A DNA stretch of 64,000 bases from Acanthochromis polyacanthus (GCF_021347895.1 NC_067132.1:6609268-6673267), one strand, 5' to 3'. Shown: positions 23,292 through 35,095, counted from the stretch's first letter. The notes: generated by a model not told the origin, from the sequence alone. A program made the numbers and translations.

Positions 23292-25766
23292 ATTTTCCCA
23301 TCACTCGTGAACAAGATCCCGAGGTACTTAAACTCTTTCGCTTGGGGAAGCAACTCCCCCCCAACCCGGAGGGAGCAATCCACCGGTTTCTGGTGGAGAA
23401 CCATGGCCTCGGACTTGGAGTTGCTGATCCGCATCCCTGCCGCTTCACACTCGGCTGCAAACCGCTCCAGTGCGTGCTGGAGGTCACGGTCTGAGGACGC
23501 CAACAAAACCACATCATCCGCAAAAAGCAGAGATGCGATCCTGAGGCTCCCAAACCGAAAACCCTCCCCACCATGACTGCGCCTTAAAATCCTGTCCATG
23601 AAAACCACAAACAGGATTGGAGACAAGGGGCAGCCCTGACAGAGTCTAACACCCACCGGAAACGTGTCTGACTTAGTGCAGAGTATGCGGACACAGCTCT
23701 CACTTTGGCCGTACAGGGACCGAACGGCTCGTAGCAACGAGCCCGGGACTCTATACTCCCGCAGTGCCCCCCACAAAGCCCCTCGGGGGACACGGTCATA
23801 GATCTTCTCCAGATCTACAAAACACATGTGGACTGGCAGGTCAAACTCCCATGACCCCCTCAGCAGCTCCACAAGAGCTGATCCGCTGGTCCACGACCGG
23901 GACGGAATCCGCATTGCTCCTCCTGAATCCGAGGTTCGACTACCGGTTGGATCCTCCCTTCCAGCACCCGAGAGTAAACTTTCCCGGGAAGGCTGAGAAG
24001 TGTGATACGGTAGTTCGCACACACTCTCCGGTCCCCCTTTTTAAAAATGGGGACCACCACCCTGGTCTGCCACTCCACAGGTACTGTATCCGATGCCCAC
24101 GCGACATTGTATAGACGTGTCAACCAAGACAGTCCAACAATGTCCAGAGCCTTCAGCATCTCAGGGCGAATCTCATCCACACCTGGCGCCTTGCCACCGA
24201 GGAGCTTCTTAACTACCTCGGCGACCTCTGCCACGGATATGGACGAAGATCCCCCCGAGTCTTCAGGCTCTGCCCCCTCCATAGAGGACGTGTTTACCGG
24301 TTTCAGGAGTTCCTCGAAGTGCTCTTTCCACCGCTCGACGATATGCCCAGTTCTCCACCCCGACTGTACACAGCCTGAGCGAAGCCCTGCCTCCCCTTCC
24401 TGAGGCGTCGAATGGTTTGCCAGAACTTCCCCGAGGCAGACCGAAAGTCCTTCTCCATGGCCTCCCCTAACTCCTCCCACACCCGAGTTTTAGCTTCCAC
24501 AACTGCCACAGCTGCCACCCTTTTGGCCAGCCAGTACCTGTCAGCTGCTTCGGGAGACCCCTGAGCCAACCAGGCTCGAAAAGTCTCCTTTTTCAGCCTG
24601 ACGGCCTCCCTCACCGCTGGTGTCCACCAGCGGGTCTTTGGATTGCCGCCACGACAGGCACCAGTGACCTTCAGACCACAGCTCCGAGCAGCTGCTTCAG
24701 CAATGGAGGCTTTGGACATGGACCACTTAGAATCCATGTTCCCAACCTCCCCCGGGATGCAGGAGAAACTCTTCCGGATGGGAAGGAGCTCTGCACCTCT
24801 CTTCACCTGAGTGTCCAAAACATACGGCCGCAGGTCTGATGATACGACTATAAAGTCGATCATCGACCTTTGGCCTAAGGTGCTCTGGTACCAAGTACAC
24901 TTATGAGCAACCTTATGCTCGAACATGGTGTTTGTTATGGACAATCTATGACTAGCACAGAAGTCCAATAACAAAACACCACTCGGGTTCAGATCGGGGA
25001 GGCCGTTCCTCCCAATCACTCCCTTCCAGGTTTCTCCATCATTGCCCACGTGAGCGTTGAAGTCTCCCAGAAGAACTATGGAATCCCCGGGCGGTACCCC
25101 TTCCAGGACACCACCCAGAGACTCTAAGAAGGCCGAATACTCTGAACTGCTGTTCGGCGCATACGCACAGGCAACAGTCAGAGTTTTCCCCTCTGCAACA
25201 CGAAGTCGCAGAAAGGTGACCCTCTTGTTCTCCGGGGAGAACTCCACCAAAGCGGCGCTCAGCCGGGGGCTTCTGAGTATCCCCACACCCGCCCGGCGCC
25301 TCTCAGTTTGGGTAACTCCGGAGTAGGAGAGAGTCCAACCCCTCTCCAGGATTCTGGTTCCAGAACCTTTGCTGTGCGTGGAGGTGAGCCCAACTATATC
25401 TAGCCGGTATCTCTCCACCTCCCGCACCACCTCAGGTTCCTTTCCCGCCAGTGAGGTGACGTTCCACGTCCCCAGAGCTAGTCTACGCCACCAGTTGGCG
25501 GCATGCCCAGGTGCCCGCTCCTGCCTACTGCCCGGTGAACATAGCACCCGACCCCGACTTCCTACCCTGTTGGTGGTGGGCCTACTGGACGGTGGCCCCT
25601 TGTTACTTCTTCGGGCTGTGCCCGACCGAGCCCCACGGGACCCCAAGGCTTGGCCATCAGACGCTCTTCGACGAGCCCCCTACCAGGCCTGGCTCCAGGG
25701 GAAGGCCCCGGTTTCCCTAACCCAGGCGAGGTAGCGGCTTCACCATATTCTCTTTTCATCGAGGTC
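23292..25766 (-). pseudogene. Rex3 endonuclease and reverse transcriptase (inverted segment)
   Basis: The first long frame (25646-24303, 447 codons) holds the AP endonuclease: [29 protein letters not shown] and [13 protein letters not shown] endonucleases nick target DNA for target-primed reverse transcription. A frameshift near 24400 precedes the reverse transcriptase: GGKAPGVDEIRPEMLKAL (about 24190), a break near 23900, then PLSPILFVVFMDRIL and ASLLFADDVVLLA (catalytic FADD, about 23505). The segment ends at KEFKYLGILFTSDGKMV next to the left target duplication. Confidence 0.92.
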
Positions 25767-25767
25767 T

Positions 25768-26310
25768 TCTGAATTGGTGCGGCGGATTGGTGCGGCGTCA
25801 GCAGTAATGCGGGCTTTGTACCGAACTGTCGTGGTGAAGAGGGAGCTGAGTGGTAAGGCAAAGCTCTCGATTTACCAGTCCATCTACGTTCCAACCCTCA
25901 CCTATGGTCATGAGCTTTGGGTAGTGACCGAAAGAACAAGATCGCGGATACAAGGGGCCGAAATGAACTTCCTCCGTAGGGTGGCTGGGCTCAGCCTTAG
26001 AGATAAGGTGAGGAGCTCAGACATCCGGAGGGAGCTCGGAGCAGAGCCGCTGCTCCTTCGCATCGAAAGGAGCCAGTTGAGGTGGTTTGGCCATCTGATT
26101 TGGATGCCTCCAGGGAGACTTCCTTTGGAGGTTTTCCGAGCACGTCCGTCTGGGAGGAGACCCCGGGGTAGACCCAGAACTCGCTGGAGGGATTATATAT
26201 CTCGTCTGGCCTGGGAACGCCTTGGGATCCCCCAGGAAGAGCTGGAAAGCGTTGCTGGCGGGAGGGACGTCTGGAATGACCTGCTTCGCCTGCTGCCTCC
26301 GTGACCCGGC
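25768..26310 (+). pseudogene. Rex3 reverse transcriptase C-terminus (non-inverted segment)
   Basis: The frame RRIGAASAVMRALYRTVV through RPRTRWRDYISRLAWERLG to LLRLLPP and stop continues exactly where the inverted segment ends (FTSDGKMV). It is the RTE C-terminal region with the YGHE(L)W and GRPRTRWRD motifs. The (GGAT)n tail follows at 26335-26357. The upstream methionine is not a genuine start. Confidence 0.9.
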
Positions 26311-26528
26311 CCCGGATAAGCGGAAGAAAATGAATGGATGGATGGATGGATGGATGGACTAATGAACCTAAAATTGAGTTATTTGGACATAACAAAGGGC
26401 GGTATGCATGGTGGATGAAGAACACAGCATTCCAAGATAAACACTTGCTACCCACAGTAAAATTTGGTGGTGGTTCCATCATGCTGTGGGGCTGTGTGGC
26501 CAGTGCAGGTACTGGCAATCTTGTTAAA

Positions 26529-26605
26529 CTGGAATCCATGTTTGTATGGATTCCAGTCAAGCTGGCAGCCAACATTGTTGGCAGCTGATTCTTGCCAACA
26601 ATGTT
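26529..26605. repeat. Two hairpins inside the inner Tc1 transposase
   Basis: Arms ctggaatccat (26529-26539) and 26546-26556 have a 6-nt loop. Arms aacattgttggca (26571-26583) and 26593-26605 have a 9-nt loop. The right arm of each fits the usual Tc1 coding sequence (ATGGATTCCAG; TGCCAACAATGTT), while the left arm does not, so the left arms look like local inverted copies. Confidence 0.85.
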
Positions 26606-26809
26606 CAAGAATCAGTGACAAAGTTGAAGTTGCGCCGTGGCTGGATACTTCAACAAGACAACGACCCTAAACACTGCTCAAATTCGGACGCAAGATCACG
26701 TGACCTGCAGATGGCGAAGCAGGGCTAAAACCTGGGCTCCGCTCTCAATCCGCCTATTTTCCTACTTTTATAATAGCAAACAAGAGCTAGTGGTACCAGT
26801 TTGCCTGCA

Positions 26810-27745
26810 ATGTCAAGGCAGACAAAACTGTTTCACTCGCGGGAGGAAGAACGCTCACCAACTAAAAAGAAGTTTAAAGAAACCTCGCTGATGTCGAAGG
26901 CAGAACTCGACGAGGCTATGCTAGCTGCGGCTAAGCTAGCCCTTAGCGAACAGAGGCTGGAACTACATGAGCTGGTCAAGACGTCTGTTGGAGAAGCTAT
27001 AGAAAATACCTTCACACCACAAATAACTGAACTGCGAACTCAACTCAAGATAGCTTGTGACAGAATTTCGTCCATCGGTTGTCAGATTGAACGGCAGGAG
27101 CAATCCATAAAACAACTAGAGACTAGATGTGACAACATCCAAGCCTCAGCTCGCTCTGACAAAGCAACTGTGCGGGGTTTACAAGTACTCGTGACTGAGC
27201 TTACCTCTAAACTGGCTGACATGGAGGACAGAAGTCGCCGATCGAACCTCCGCCTCATTGGTCTGGCAGAGGGCGCAGAAGGAGGAGATGCCGTCTCCTT
27301 TCTAGAGACTAACATCCCGAAGTGGCTCCCAGCACTAAGTCAACCGGCAATCAAGATAGAGAGAGCACATCGGGTGTACTCACGTAATGGCAAAAGCGAT
27401 AAACCCCACACCTTAATCTTCAAACTTCTGAACTACCGGGACAGACAGCGGATCCTGCAAGGTGCGCGAGATGCTGCCTCCATCAAACACGGTGAAAGCA
27501 AGATCAGCTTCTACCCTGACTACAGCCTGGAAACCTCAAAGAAAAGAAAGGCTTTTTCCGACGCCAAGAAGAAACTAACTTCCAAAGGAATACGGTGCTT
27601 TCTACGCTTCCCAGCCATACTTAAAATAACCCACCGCCGCCGAGATCTGGAATTCCACTCCCCGGAGGAGGCTGAGCGCTTCCTACAATCGCTTGGATCG
27701 TCAGAGACCACCGACACCCTGCAGAACCTACCTGACCCAAGATGA
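26810..27745 (+). CDS. L1-C ORF1 protein (311 aa, open)
   Basis: Open frame starting MSRQTKLFHSREEERS; I chose the second in-frame ATG because MSRQTK-type starts fit this LINE group, and the upstream ATG at 26801 is possible. A long coiled coil spans about residues 50-140 (QIERQEQSIKQLETRCD, VLVTELTSKLADMED). The RRM-like core starts RSRRSNLRLIGLAEG, and the C-terminal domain contains KPHTLIFKLLNYRDRQRIL. It is the RNA chaperone of the retrotransposition particle. L1-D carries a diverged relative. Confidence 0.9.
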   Translation: MSRQTKLFHSREEERSPTKKKFKETSLMSKAELDEAMLAAAKLALSEQRLELHELVKTSVGEAIENTFTPQITELRTQLKIACDRISSIGCQIERQEQSIKQLETRCDNIQASARSDKATVRGLQVLVTELTSKLADMEDRSRRSNLRLIGLAEGAEGGDAVSFLETNIPKWLPALSQPAIKIERAHRVYSRNGKSDKPHTLIFKLLNYRDRQRILQGARDAASIKHGESKISFYPDYSLETSKKRKAFSDAKKKLTSKGIRCFLRFPAILKITHRRRDLEFHSPEEAERFLQSLGSSETTDTLQNLPDPR

Positions 27746-28276
27746 CAGCCCTGCTCTGGAAGACGACATGGATATTACATCTCCACGACCAACTTCACAA
27801 GATCTCGCCTCCTAGATGAACTTTTTTTCCCCACCTGCCTTGATGTTAACAGACATTCAGGTATGCCAAAGCCTCAGTTATGTTCAGAGAAAATTGTATA
27901 TTGTAGCTGATTGTGTACTTCGCTTTACAACGTTTTAAGTCACGGAATATTAATCAGCCAGACTCCACTTCAGGCTGCCACTTTATTTATTTTAATACGT
28001 TTGTTATTTGTTATCTTAAATATGAGTCACAGGTAGACAGCGCATCGCTATATGAGAGTCACGTATCTTACTGTTCTCTACCATAAAACCAAACCTTGCG
28101 GTTTTCCCATTCTGTGTATATAGTTTCATTGTTGGTTGTATTTTTATGTTTTATGGCAGATCACATGTATCGTTTGTTCAGTTTTGTGTGCAGGACATCA
28201 TCGGTTGTTGAATTGCTGTGGATTTATCTGGTTATGTGGCATTGTGTGATCCGATACTTTGATATATTTCTTTATT

Positions 28277-31200
28277 ATGGTTGATCTGAACGTCTTTAGC
28301 TGGAACGTGCGCGGCTTGAACAGCCCCATTAAACGAACACGGTGCCTTCAATTTCTGCACCACAATGTCGATCTTGCCCTCATTCAGGAATCTCATTTGA
28401 AGCAAGAGGATGTCCACCGCTTTCAAAATAGGCGATTCAAAATCATAGCCTTCTCCTGTGCAAATAATAAATCCAAGGGCGTTGTAATATTAGTTAAAAG
28501 ATATTCCCAGCTAACAGTACATTTAACTGGAAAGGATACAAATGGCCGCTTTGCCTATGCCATCGTTAGCATAAGTAGCAAGAAAATTCTTTTCGCATCA
28601 ATTTACTCTCCAAATGACTTTGATGCTGACTTTCTCAATGGTATATCAAACACCCTGCTCTCTTTTGTCGACTGTAGTTTGTTTATAAGGGGAGATTTTA
28701 ATGCTACTGTCAACCCACTACTGGATAGGTCACCAGCTTCTAACTGTTTTCCTTCCTCCACTGTTGCCTTAAATCAGTTTATCACAGAGTTAAATTTGAC
28801 GGATGTTTGGCGAATTAAAAACACTGACACTAAAGCCTATAGTTTTTATTCGGCTCCTCATAAGTCGCTGTCTCGAATTGACTACATATTAGTTAGCTCT
28901 AGTTTGCTTGACCAGATCTGTGAGTCGGATATATTACCCAGATTAATATCTGATCACTCCCCAACTCAATGTCGTATCAAACCACCATCGTCGCCTCCCA
29001 AATTCCGGCGATGGCGTTTTAACGACTCCTTATTATCCAATAGTGAATTTATTGAGAACCTTCGAACAGAATTACAAGAATTTATCAGTTTAAATCAGAC
29101 TGAATACTGTAATCCACAAGTAATATGGGAGACCACAAAATGTTTCTTAAGAGGGTTTTGTATTGCATACTCCTCTAAATTAAAATCACGGAGTGTTGAA
29201 AGGATGTCACAATTGGAATCTGAAATTAAAACACTAGAAAAACAGCAATCTGAATCCTTCAGTGAGAATGTAGATATCTCTCTGTCTGCTTTATGTGGTG
29301 AATATAATAGACATTACTTATCCAGAGCAGCTTTTATTGTACACAGGACTAGACAAAAATATTACTATCAGGGGGATAGACCCAGCCACTTGCTTGCATT
29401 GAGACTAAAAGAAAACGAATCCAAATCCTGCATTGACGTAATCCGAACAGCAGAGGGCAGCATAGCTACAGATCCTATAGTCATCAGCAATACATTTAAA
29501 TCTTTCTATGCCAAACTATACTCATCGGAATCCACACTAGACAAAATGTCGTGCAAGACTTTTTTGAATAATCTTCATCTGCCTACATTAAATGACTCAG
29601 ATGGGGCAGGTTTGGACAAATCAATCACATTATCTGAACTGCATGAGGCAGCAAGATCACTTAAGAGGGGAAAGTCACCAGGCATTGATGGCATCCCACC
29701 AGAGTTGTACCTAGCAATCTGGGATATTGTGGGCCCATTGATACTTGAATCTATTAACTTTGCTATTAAAAATGGATGTTTTCATAGGGACCAGAAATTA
29801 GCTATTATTCCATTACTACTAAAGAAAAACAAAGACCCTCTGGACTGCTCCAGTTTCAGGCCCATCTCACTAATTTGTGCGGATGTAAAAATCTTTGCAA
29901 AGGCTTTGGTCATGAGAATAGAACCCCTAGTAAACAAACTTGTTCATCATGACCAAACGGGGTTCATTAAAGGGAGGATGGCATCAGATAACCTAAGAAG
30001 GTTACTTCATATAATTGATCTAGCTGATTCCCCCCAGGAATCCATTGCAGTGTTCTCACTTGATGCCTTTAAGGCGTTCGATCGTCTCCGCTGTGACTAC
30101 TTGTGGTTACTTTTAGAACACTACGGCTTTGGAACAACATTCATTGGGATGGTTAAGACTCTCTATTGCTCTCCAGCGGCCTCTGTGTTGACAGGTTTTT
30201 GCAAATCCCAACCCTTTGAACTCCAGCGAGGTACAAGGCAGGGGTGCCCCCTTTCTCCCTTATTATTTGCGCTCTCTTTAGAACCCCTTGCACAGGCTTG
30301 TCAGGCAAAGTCAGTCCATCCCCCCAATCACATTGTTTAGACACCTCTCATCACATCTCATTACTGGCTGACGACATACTTCTTTATCTCTCAAATATAA
30401 ATAAAACAATCCCCCATGTGTTACAATTATTTGATAAATTTCATGATTTGTCTGGCTATAAGATTAATTGTCCGCATTAATGCCAATTGGCCCCTCGAAA
30501 GACAAGCTCCCCTTACCTTCATTTATTCCAATTGTGACTTCCTTTGTGTACCTAGGGATTAAAATAAGCGACTCCTTATCAGATATCCTGCGAGACAATT
30601 ACTCTGAACTCACGCAAAAGATAACTGCCGATCTTCAAAGGTGGAGTTCTTTAAGAATCTCAAAGCAAGCAAGAGTTACTATTCTTAAAATGAACGTATT
30701 ACCGCGTTTTAATTTCCTATTTTTTATGCTGCCTATGCAACCACCTAAATTTTTTTTAAAAAAATACACACTCACAATTTTCTACATTTATTTGGGCGGG
30801 CAAACAGGCAAGGATTCGTTTCTCGACACTACAACGGCCTAAAGTAGAGGGTGGACTAGCCGTCCCTGATTTAAAACTTTACTTCCTTGCCTTCCAGATC
30901 CGATCAGAGCATGTCTGGATGGATCCGGAATCCTGGATTCCATGGCAACCGATAGAAGCTAGGTTGACCTATCCCAACCGACTTATAGATATACCTTTCA
31001 TGCAGATAGGACGGAAAAGTACACTAAGATATGGTATTATTCTGTCCTCTACCTTGGGAGTCTGGCGTAATGCTGAAAAGATACTGGGTGGTTCATTCAA
31101 ACTAACTTTGTCCTCTCCTTTATGGAACAACCCTTGTTTAACATCGGGCAAGCATCCCTTTACATCTCCTACATGGTCATCCAAAGGCATCCACACAGTT

Positions 31201-32028
31201 AATGACATTTGCGATAATGGCTCCTTACGCACGTTCCAAGACCTCCAGCACCAGTATGATCTCCCAGGTTCTTCCTTTTTCCTTTATCTCCAGCTCAGAT
31301 CCGCAATGAAAGCTTAAGGAGTGCCCTGGCACCCAGTACGTTCACATCCCCTATCTACTCATATCTCTCTTGGTAGCCTCTCACGAGGCCTGGTAACAAA
31401 ACTGTACAACCTTCTGATGAGGAACTCCATGAAGCCTCTCTCTGTTATGTCAATATGGGATCGAGAACTAAAATCATTGGGTGTGGAACCTGACTGGAAG
31501 GAGATATGGAACAATCTACCATCAACATCTAAGTGTTTGGCGCACCAATTAATTCATTATAAGATGATCCATAAAGCATACACAACACCATATATACGTT
31601 TTAAAATGAATATCTCTCAAAGTCCACAATGCATACTTTGCCAGAATGCCACAGGTACCTTTCTTCATATGTTTTGGGAATGCCCAACTATAAGTACTTT
31701 TTGGAAACATGTTGTTGAGATGTTATCTAAGTTTCTTGATACTACTTTTGTATTAGACCCTTGTTTCTGTTTATTGAATGATGATTCCTCAATTGAGCTT
31801 TCTCTTCGTGAAAAACGTCTGGCATTTGCTGGCTTCACAGCTGCCAAAAAGACAATCCTCCAGCTGTGGTTTAAACCTGATATTAATGTAAAATGTCACT
31901 GGATCAGATCCTTGCTGGACATTGCATCATTAGAGGAGACCACAGCTCGACTGAATAACGCCAGTTTATCCACGGTTAATGCATGGAAGGGACTTTGCTC
32001 GAGAATTAAGGACATTCTAACCAGTTAA
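28277..32028 (+). pseudogene. L1-C ORF2 endonuclease/reverse transcriptase, late frameshifts
   Basis: The first 687 codons are open. The endonuclease starts [17 protein letters not shown] and has [21 protein letters not shown] and LISDHSP. The reverse transcriptase has [67 protein letters not shown] (first catalytic Asp) and [21 protein letters not shown] frameshift near 30310 moves the catalytic ISLLADDILLY into the next frame. Further breaks fall at 30478, about 30840 and 31317. The C-terminal zinc-knuckle reads CILCQNATGTFLHMFWECPT. Not translatable as one protein. Confidence 0.93.
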
Positions 32029-32749
32029 AGTCTACTGAGATGTCTCTGCTATGTTTGATCATTTGCTTTGTTTTATTTGATCTGCCCTTTTTTGTTTTTG
32101 TTTGCTCTTATGTGCACTGTTAGGCCATATTTTGCTTGTACATGCTCTTTTGACAGTGCAAATAAAAAGTATAATCACAAAAACAACACTGCTCAAATTC
32201 TACTCAGGCATTCATGTAGAGGAACAAGTACAACGTTACGGAATGGCCGTCTCAGTCCCCAGACCTGAATATTATTGAAAATCTGTGGTATGATTTAATG
32301 CGGGCTGTCCATGCTCGGAAACCATCAAACCTGACTGAACAGGAGATGTTTTGTAAAGAAGAAAGGTCAAAAATACTTTCAACCAGAATCCAGACCCTCA
32401 TTGGAAGCTATAGGAAGTGTTTAGAGGCTGTTTTTTCTGCAAAAGGAGGATCTACTGAATATTGATGTAATTTTTCTGTTGCGGTGTCCAAATTTATGCA
32501 CCTGCTTACTTTTGTTTAAATAATTATTGCACACTTTCTGTAAATCCTATAAATTTCATTTCATTTCTCAAACATCATTGTGTTCGTCTGCTATATGATA
32601 TATTTAACTGAAATTGCTGATCCGAACAACCATTGATTTATAAAGGAAAATCTTGAAAATTATCAGGGGTGCCCAAACTTTTGCATACCACTGTATAACG
32701 GCTGAACAGAAAGTTCAGAAAGTTCTTCCCAACTCTATTGCAGAAGTTC

Positions 32750-33250
32750 CTATAAATGTGTGACATTTGTCACTGTTGTAGCAACCGGACCTCATGACGC
32801 CCGAAGGCCTTAAAACGGATCGCTCAGTCTTCTAACCCAATGAATGTGGCGACAAACAAGATGAAGCTTTGGGTGAAACATTCTGGTTGGATGCTTTGAA
32901 GACAGGAAACAGCGAGAACCGTGGAGGTCTCTGGTACTGATGGAGCTCTGGAGACTTTTCTTACCTGAACTCTTTGACTGTTACTTTGATCTGCTTTCTT
33001 CAGGTTTTATCGGTTCCTTTACCTCACGCTGTCGGTCAAAACACCAAAACTGATTCAGGAGTGAAGAAATTGCTTTCTCTCTTCAGTTCATCACCAAACC
33101 AGGTCCATTCAAGGTTCAACGTTACTTTATATTAAAGTAATATATTAATAAAGTAACATTGAACCTAGAATGTACCTGGTTTGGGATGAACTGAACAGAA
33201 GAGTGCAAGCTAAACAACCTACAAATGTCACACATTTATGGGGTGGGTAC
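32750..33250. repeat. Inverted duplication of outer-Tc1 sequence with a ~300-bp insert in one arm
   Basis: Sequence at 33148-33245 is the inverted copy of outer-Tc1 sequence found at 32754-32777 plus 33085-33130: ataaatgtgtgacatttgt, agttcatc, caaaccaggt, aggttcaacgttactttat. The left arm is interrupted at about 32778-33085 by ~300 bp that I cannot assign (starts cactgttgtagcaaccggac). The inner hairpin arms are 33112-33130 and 33148-33166. Confidence 0.75.
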
Positions 33251-34542
33251 ATTTGTTTTGCACAAAAAAATGAGAGCATTTGGCATTCCATAACAAAATA
33301 CATATTGAACCTGTTGGGGTTTAAGTCTAGAGACTGTGCTGTCCACTCCATGTTTTCAAGCTTACCACCTTGTTCTTTTTTTCCGAAGGTAGTTCTGGCA
33401 TAGTTTGGACATAAGGTTTTGGACTTATGTTTTGGGTCATTATCTTGCTCTAGGAACATACCAGAGGGGACTGCATGGTGTTGGAGAATGCTGTGGTAGC
33501 CGTTTTGGCTCAGGATACCGCTCACTCTCCAAGTCACTGACCCTGGATCCAGCAAAACAGCACCAAACTGCTTCCTCCTCCATGTTTGACAGTTGATGTC
33601 ACTCTGAGGAACCATCCTTTCACCTACTCAATGGCGTACAAAAATCCTGGGTGATTAACGAAAGATTTCAAATTTTGATTCATCAAAATTTACCTTTTTC
33701 CAGTCTTCAGCAGTCCATTAGTGAATGGAGACTGGATGGAGATTTCATGGCTCAGGCAAGCCTCTTTTTCTTATTTTGAATTCTTTAGCAATCGTTTTCT
33801 TGCTGCAGCAAGAACTTTGACCTGTCAAACCTGCATCTCGAAATCATCTCTTCATAATTCATTAATTCTCTTCATTAACCCTTAAACTGTGCTTGAAGCT
33901 GTTGTTCTGTGAGCCACCTATTACACAAGCTGATGACTTTTAGAAACTGGGGGAAACTGCGACAGGAAGAGGTCTGGAAGACAGAATCAAAAGACAAGTT
34001 TCTGAGTGCCTTTCGATGGGGAAGAAAACTCCACCTTGACTTTCTTCGCAATTTCTCTGTAGGAAAGTCCTACATTTATAAGTGCTATGATGGTCTGTCT
34101 CTCTTCTATTGTTAATTGCCTTTTCCTTGTTTTTTTAGAGCAATGCACTACTTTCTGCAGTACAATACTGTTCAAATAATGCTCTCAAGGGTATGGTGCC
34201 ACGGAGTGTTCCAATACTACTTTTATGCAGACAGTAAATAATCAAGAAAAGTTGGGATTTGATAGCATCAACTTTCAAGGCTTGATCAACCTCCATTGCT
34301 TACACACCAGCTTTTTGTTGTTAACCCAGTTCTTGTTCACCGAAAATGGCTTTTTTTTTGTATAATTCTGAAATGCACATTATTTTTCAGTTTTGGATAA
34401 CCTTTACCTTTGCATCATTTCAAGCTATTCATTGGATTTGAAGTACTTGAACTATTAATTTTTGAACTACTTGAACTATTGATGTTTTTTTTTAAAAAAA
34501 TGAAACATTTGGGGTGTTCTAAACCTTTTGACTGGAAGTGTA

Positions 34543-35095
34543 TTTTTAAAAAATATAAGGCAACATAAGAAAGTGTATTAAATAACTCAAGGATAATATA
34601 TAGTACATTAATTTAGATACATTTGTAGCTTCAATCTAGACAATGATTCCCTCTCTGACTGCTTTGCTTCAGACAAAAAACAAACAAACAAAAGCTTTCC
34701 AAATGACAGAATCACACTTCTCACGCACTTGATTTACCGGATCGATGTTACAAAGACAACTTTCGTATGCTTGTTCTAGATTGTTTTAAACGTAATTCCT
34801 CATTTTTAAAACTTTGTTGCAGCAACTGAAAAAATTAACATGCTAAGACAAATCTTAAGGTGAAACATGTTCAAATGTTTTATGCAGGGAGGCCATGTGA
34901 TGTACGGGTTAAAAATGATGAAGTGATGTTTCCTATTTTGGCACTGATCAGTCCAACAGGGCTGACAGATGAGGGCCCTGGATCACTGCTGCAGTTTCTA
35001 AAAAGCACAATCACTCTGTCAGCTACATTAGTCAAACAGCAGAATCACCGTCCACTTCTATTCTTCCTTGACGTGTTATTCAAAAGAATTTCATA
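34543..35095. other. No confident gene
   Basis: A frame at 34888-35090 after an AG acceptor-like site reads GRPCDVRVKNDEVMFPILAL onward, but it has no recognised family, no downstream donor and runs into a transposon end. Treated as chance. Confidence 0.4.

Larger units (their letters stand above)
23292..26355 (+). mobile_element. Rex3 (RTE-clade LINE) with 5' inversion
   Basis: A 13-bp target duplication ggact(g/a)atgaacc (23279-23291, 26356-26368) flanks a 3.06-kb insertion. The 3' part (about 25768-26355) is on + and ends in the tail gataagcggaagaaaatg plus (GGAT)n. The 5' part (23292 to about 25766) is inverted. ggagacaaggggcagccctg at 23618 and accaccaccctggtctgcca at 24053 correspond to the standard Rex3 PCR primers as I recall them. 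The inverted and direct parts abut in coding terms, so almost nothing was lost. Confidence 0.93.
26686..32184 (+). mobile_element. Near-complete L1-type LINE (L1-C) in the inner Tc1
   Basis: A perfect 16-bp target duplication (aacactgctcaaattc at 26670-26685 and 32185-32200) flanks a 5.5-kb element. It has a short 5' UTR, ORF1 (26810-27745), a ~530-bp spacer and ORF2 (28277-32028). The 3' UTR is short and ends aaaagtataatcacaaaaac without a long poly(A). ORF2 is interrupted by one frameshift near 30310 and later stops. The perfect duplication suggests it is among the younger insertions of the window. Confidence 0.94.
22867..32463 (+). pseudogene. Inner Tc1 transposase, split by two LINE insertions
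   Basis: The N-terminal segment spans 22867-23291, the middle 26367-26685 and the C-terminal 32201-32463. The family motifs are visible: the first Asp in WTDEP at the Rex3 insertion site, the second in QQDNDPKH at about 26655, and the Glu in NIIENLWYDL at about 32273. The middle segment also carries two hairpins (26529-26556 and 26571-26605). They replace bases where family members have a plain coding sequence, and they destroy the frame. Confidence 0.88.
22481..32693 (+). mobile_element. Inner Tc1-like transposon with 210-bp IR/DR ends
   Basis: The ends are cagtggtatgcaaaagtttg at 22481 and its complement at 32693, flanked by TA (22479-22480, 32694-32695). Terminal inverted repeats are about 210 bp, with inner direct repeats near 22690 and 32484. 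The transposase (+) starts MGASKQLSNDLKAKIVQQHG at 22867 and is cut by Rex3 within ...WTDEP. It resumes at 26369 as KIELFGHNKGRYAWW, is cut again by L1-C after PKHCSN, and resumes at 32201 to end GGSTEY near 32463. Frameshifts also lie within the pieces. Confidence 0.93.
22208..34540 (-). mobile_element. Outer Tc1-like transposon, host of a nested insertion cluster
   Basis: The left end cacgacaggtcaaacg (after TA at 22206-22207) pairs with the right end cttttgactggaagtg, which stops at 34540 before TA. The element's own sequence is only 22208-22480 and 32694-34540; the rest is the inner Tc1. Transposase remnants lie on -. The N-terminal HTH region at about 34175-33990 includes KKTRKRQLTIEERQTIIALI, and a central remnant at about 33615-33260 includes LEQDNDPKHKSKT. 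It is scrambled by a local inverted duplication at 32750-33250. It is related to the fragment at 3916-4323. Confidence 0.85.

Noticed and set aside
24303..25646. 447-codon open frame as a novel host gene
   Set aside because: It contains LGTWNVTSL and GDFNAHV of a LINE endonuclease and lies inside the Rex3 target duplication.
23231..34540. Tc1 nest explained as an assembly join
   Set aside because: Both LINEs have target duplications, and the interrupted transposase resumes at the exact residue, so a genuine insertion history fits better.
34888..35090. Possible host exon reading GRPCDVRVKNDEVMF onward
   Set aside because: No recognised family, no partner exon, no donor, and the frame runs into a transposon terminus at 35096.
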